Source of the DNA: Dipylidium caninum
Lineage: Eukaryota > Platyhelminthes > Cestoda > Cyclophyllidea > Dipylidiidae
DNA length: 64,000 nt
Reading direction: 5' to 3'
Assembly (NCBI GenBank): GCA_017562135.1
Contig: QEYB01000926.1
Coordinates: forward strand, 248,001 to 312,000
Shown: positions 62,801 through 64,000 of the stretch, one piece after another
Position numbering within the stretch: position 1 is the stretch's first letter
Layout of the letters: each line of letters begins with the position of its first letter
The notes under the pieces: model-generated
What the model was told of the DNA's origin: nothing
The model's input: the letters and a program-made list of their open reading frames with translations, nothing else
Databases searched by the model: none
Program-made: the position numbers and the translations under genes

Positions 62801-63290
62801 CTAATCCCGTCCCGCCTCATATCGGGACGATTTGATATCTGCCGTATAAGCGAGAGGCGCCGAGCCTCGAGGGAGGATGGGCAATCGCCATGCCGTCGTC
62901 CACTGGGATAGAAGCTCCACTTCAATGCCCAAAATGACGAGGCGAGGACTCCGCCTCTGGCGAATTTCGTCGTGAGGGTTTGGAGGCTCTACGTTAGCCA
63001 GTCGCTTTTGGGCCAAGTGCTTTCCACATCCTGTTTCGTCTTAAGGACCCTCTCTTCAGCGGGCAACTATGTCTACGTGGCGAGTGGCTTCCCCTTGAAC
63101 CGCGCCCTTGGCGATTTCGTTTGCCCTTGACACCAGAACGCTTATTTGTACGCTGTCACGTGTCACCGCATGGAACGAAGCCTCCATGCCGCAGGTTGTG
63201 CGGGTGAGAAAGGTCCGCCGGCCAGACGGTTTGACACTCAAGCCTGCTCCTTTTGTCGCGCTCCTTCACTCTTCACTGCTTCGTTATGTC
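59801..63290. other. Intron or intergenic DNA right of the secreted-protein exon
   Basis: No firm gene. It contains a GT run at 60652-60673. Minus-strand frames at 63056-63241 and 62801-63016 have natural-looking composition (for example SVQISVLVSRANEIAKGAV) and could be remnants of one coding unit, but no family was recognised. Confidence 0.4.
60652..60673. repeat. GT dinucleotide microsatellite
   Basis: About eleven GT units. Confidence 0.9.
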
Positions 63291-63359
63291 TTTTAGTCAA
63301 GGCTTATTCATTGGTTCTCTCCACCTCCCCCTTCATTAATCCATTCACCCACCTCTTTG

Positions 63360-63600
63360 TCCGCTCATTGGTTCACTCAGCCGCGATTCCTCGTTTCATT
63401 GATTGGTTCGTTTATTCGGGAAGCGCTGATCAGTTCAGTAATTCACTCCAGTTTCAGTAATTGATTAAATGTCCACTTAATTGGATCATTCCTCTTCTTA
63501 CTTAATCAAATTTGGCTGAAGATGAGGCGTTTATTCATTCCCTTCCGACTGACATCCTCGTGCTGACAGCGGTTGGGTATTTTGTGTCTTTTCACGCCAT
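63360..63600 (+). repeat. AT-rich direct repeat, copy 1
   Basis: Matches 63772-63990 in the same orientation. Shared landmarks are CTCATTGGTTCACTCA, TTCATTGATTGGTTCG, the GCGCTGAT.GTTC region, TAATTCACTC, CTTAATTGG and TTTATTCATTC. Confidence 0.7.
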
Positions 63601-63771
63601 AATTAACTAATTCATTCTGCACCTATTCCTTACTATCTTCATTCCTTCATCCTGGACACAGTGGTGCCCTTCGAGCATCATTCTGACGCTTTCTTCGCCC
63701 CATAGTAGGCCATGCAAGGTTATCCCTTGGCCAAGTTGTCTGTGCTCGTCTCGTTCTCGCATTCCCTTGTC

Positions 63772-63990
63772 TACTCATTGGTTCACTCACCACTGACTCA
63801 TCGTTCATTGATTGGTTCGGTCATTCAGGAGGCGCTGATTGGTTCCATAATTCACTCTAGTTGCAATAATTAATCACATACTTAATTGGCACCTTTCTTC
63901 TATTATTTACTGGCGTTGGGCTAATTATTTCGTTGAGTGAAGATGCGACATTTATTCATTCTCTTCCTGGCAGCGGTTAGGTATTCTCAT
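63772..63990 (+). repeat. AT-rich direct repeat, copy 2
   Basis: Second copy, about 410-450 bases after the first. The array may continue beyond the window edge. Confidence 0.7.
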
Positions 63991-64000
63991 CACATCTCCC

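Overview
This is nuclear DNA from a multicellular eukaryote, most likely a parasitic flatworm and probably a tapeworm. The evidence is spliced animal genes with several very short introns (34, 36, 40 and 48 bases), long introns full of simple repeats, and possible spliced-leader acceptor sites. The species cannot be named from sequence alone, and free-living flatworms are not excluded.

Layout, left to right. 0.4-6.2 kb (+): the 3' part of an unidentified Gly/Ser/Ala-rich protein. 9.8-15.1 kb (+): a complete four-exon claudin-like four-transmembrane protein of the TMEM47 type. 17.2-20.4 kb (+): a two-exon model for a WH2 (actin-binding) protein with a long Pro/Ser/charged tail. 20.6-22.3 kb: AT-rich degenerate repeats. 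22.4-22.9 kb (+): a possible terminal exon. 24.3-25.3 kb (+): mitochondrial TIM21. 25.5-26.1 kb (+): a short unknown multi-exon gene only about 170 bases downstream, possibly in an operon with TIM21. 27.9-28.6 kb (+): a Cip/Kip cyclin-dependent kinase inhibitor ending in a p21-type PIP degron. 28.6-35.2 kb: mostly non-coding DNA with two repeat families. 35.5-37.0 kb (-): a complete beta-tubulin. 38.1-49.4 kb or beyond (+): an STPG2-like sperm-tail protein, divergent from the tubulin. 53-64 kb: GC-rich, simple-repeat-rich DNA with one candidate signal-peptide exon and a direct repeat at the right edge.

The strongest functional link is the head-to-head pair of a beta-tubulin carrying the EGEFEEE axoneme motif and a sperm-tail PG-rich repeat protein. 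This looks like a co-regulated flagellar module. The other recognisable genes (TIM21 for protein import, the CDK inhibitor for the cell cycle, the TMEM47-like junction protein, the WH2 protein) are ordinary cell biology with no evident shared pathway.

Three reading-frame breaks in otherwise good genes (one in STPG2, two in TIM21) each need a one-base change, and each can be explained by a short A run. They are most easily read as base-calling errors, but real mutations cannot be excluded. I found no tRNA, rRNA, CRISPR array, intact transposase or viral gene. Apart from the tubulin, all gene models were built by hand from splice sites, phase continuity and remembered family sequences, without alignment tools.
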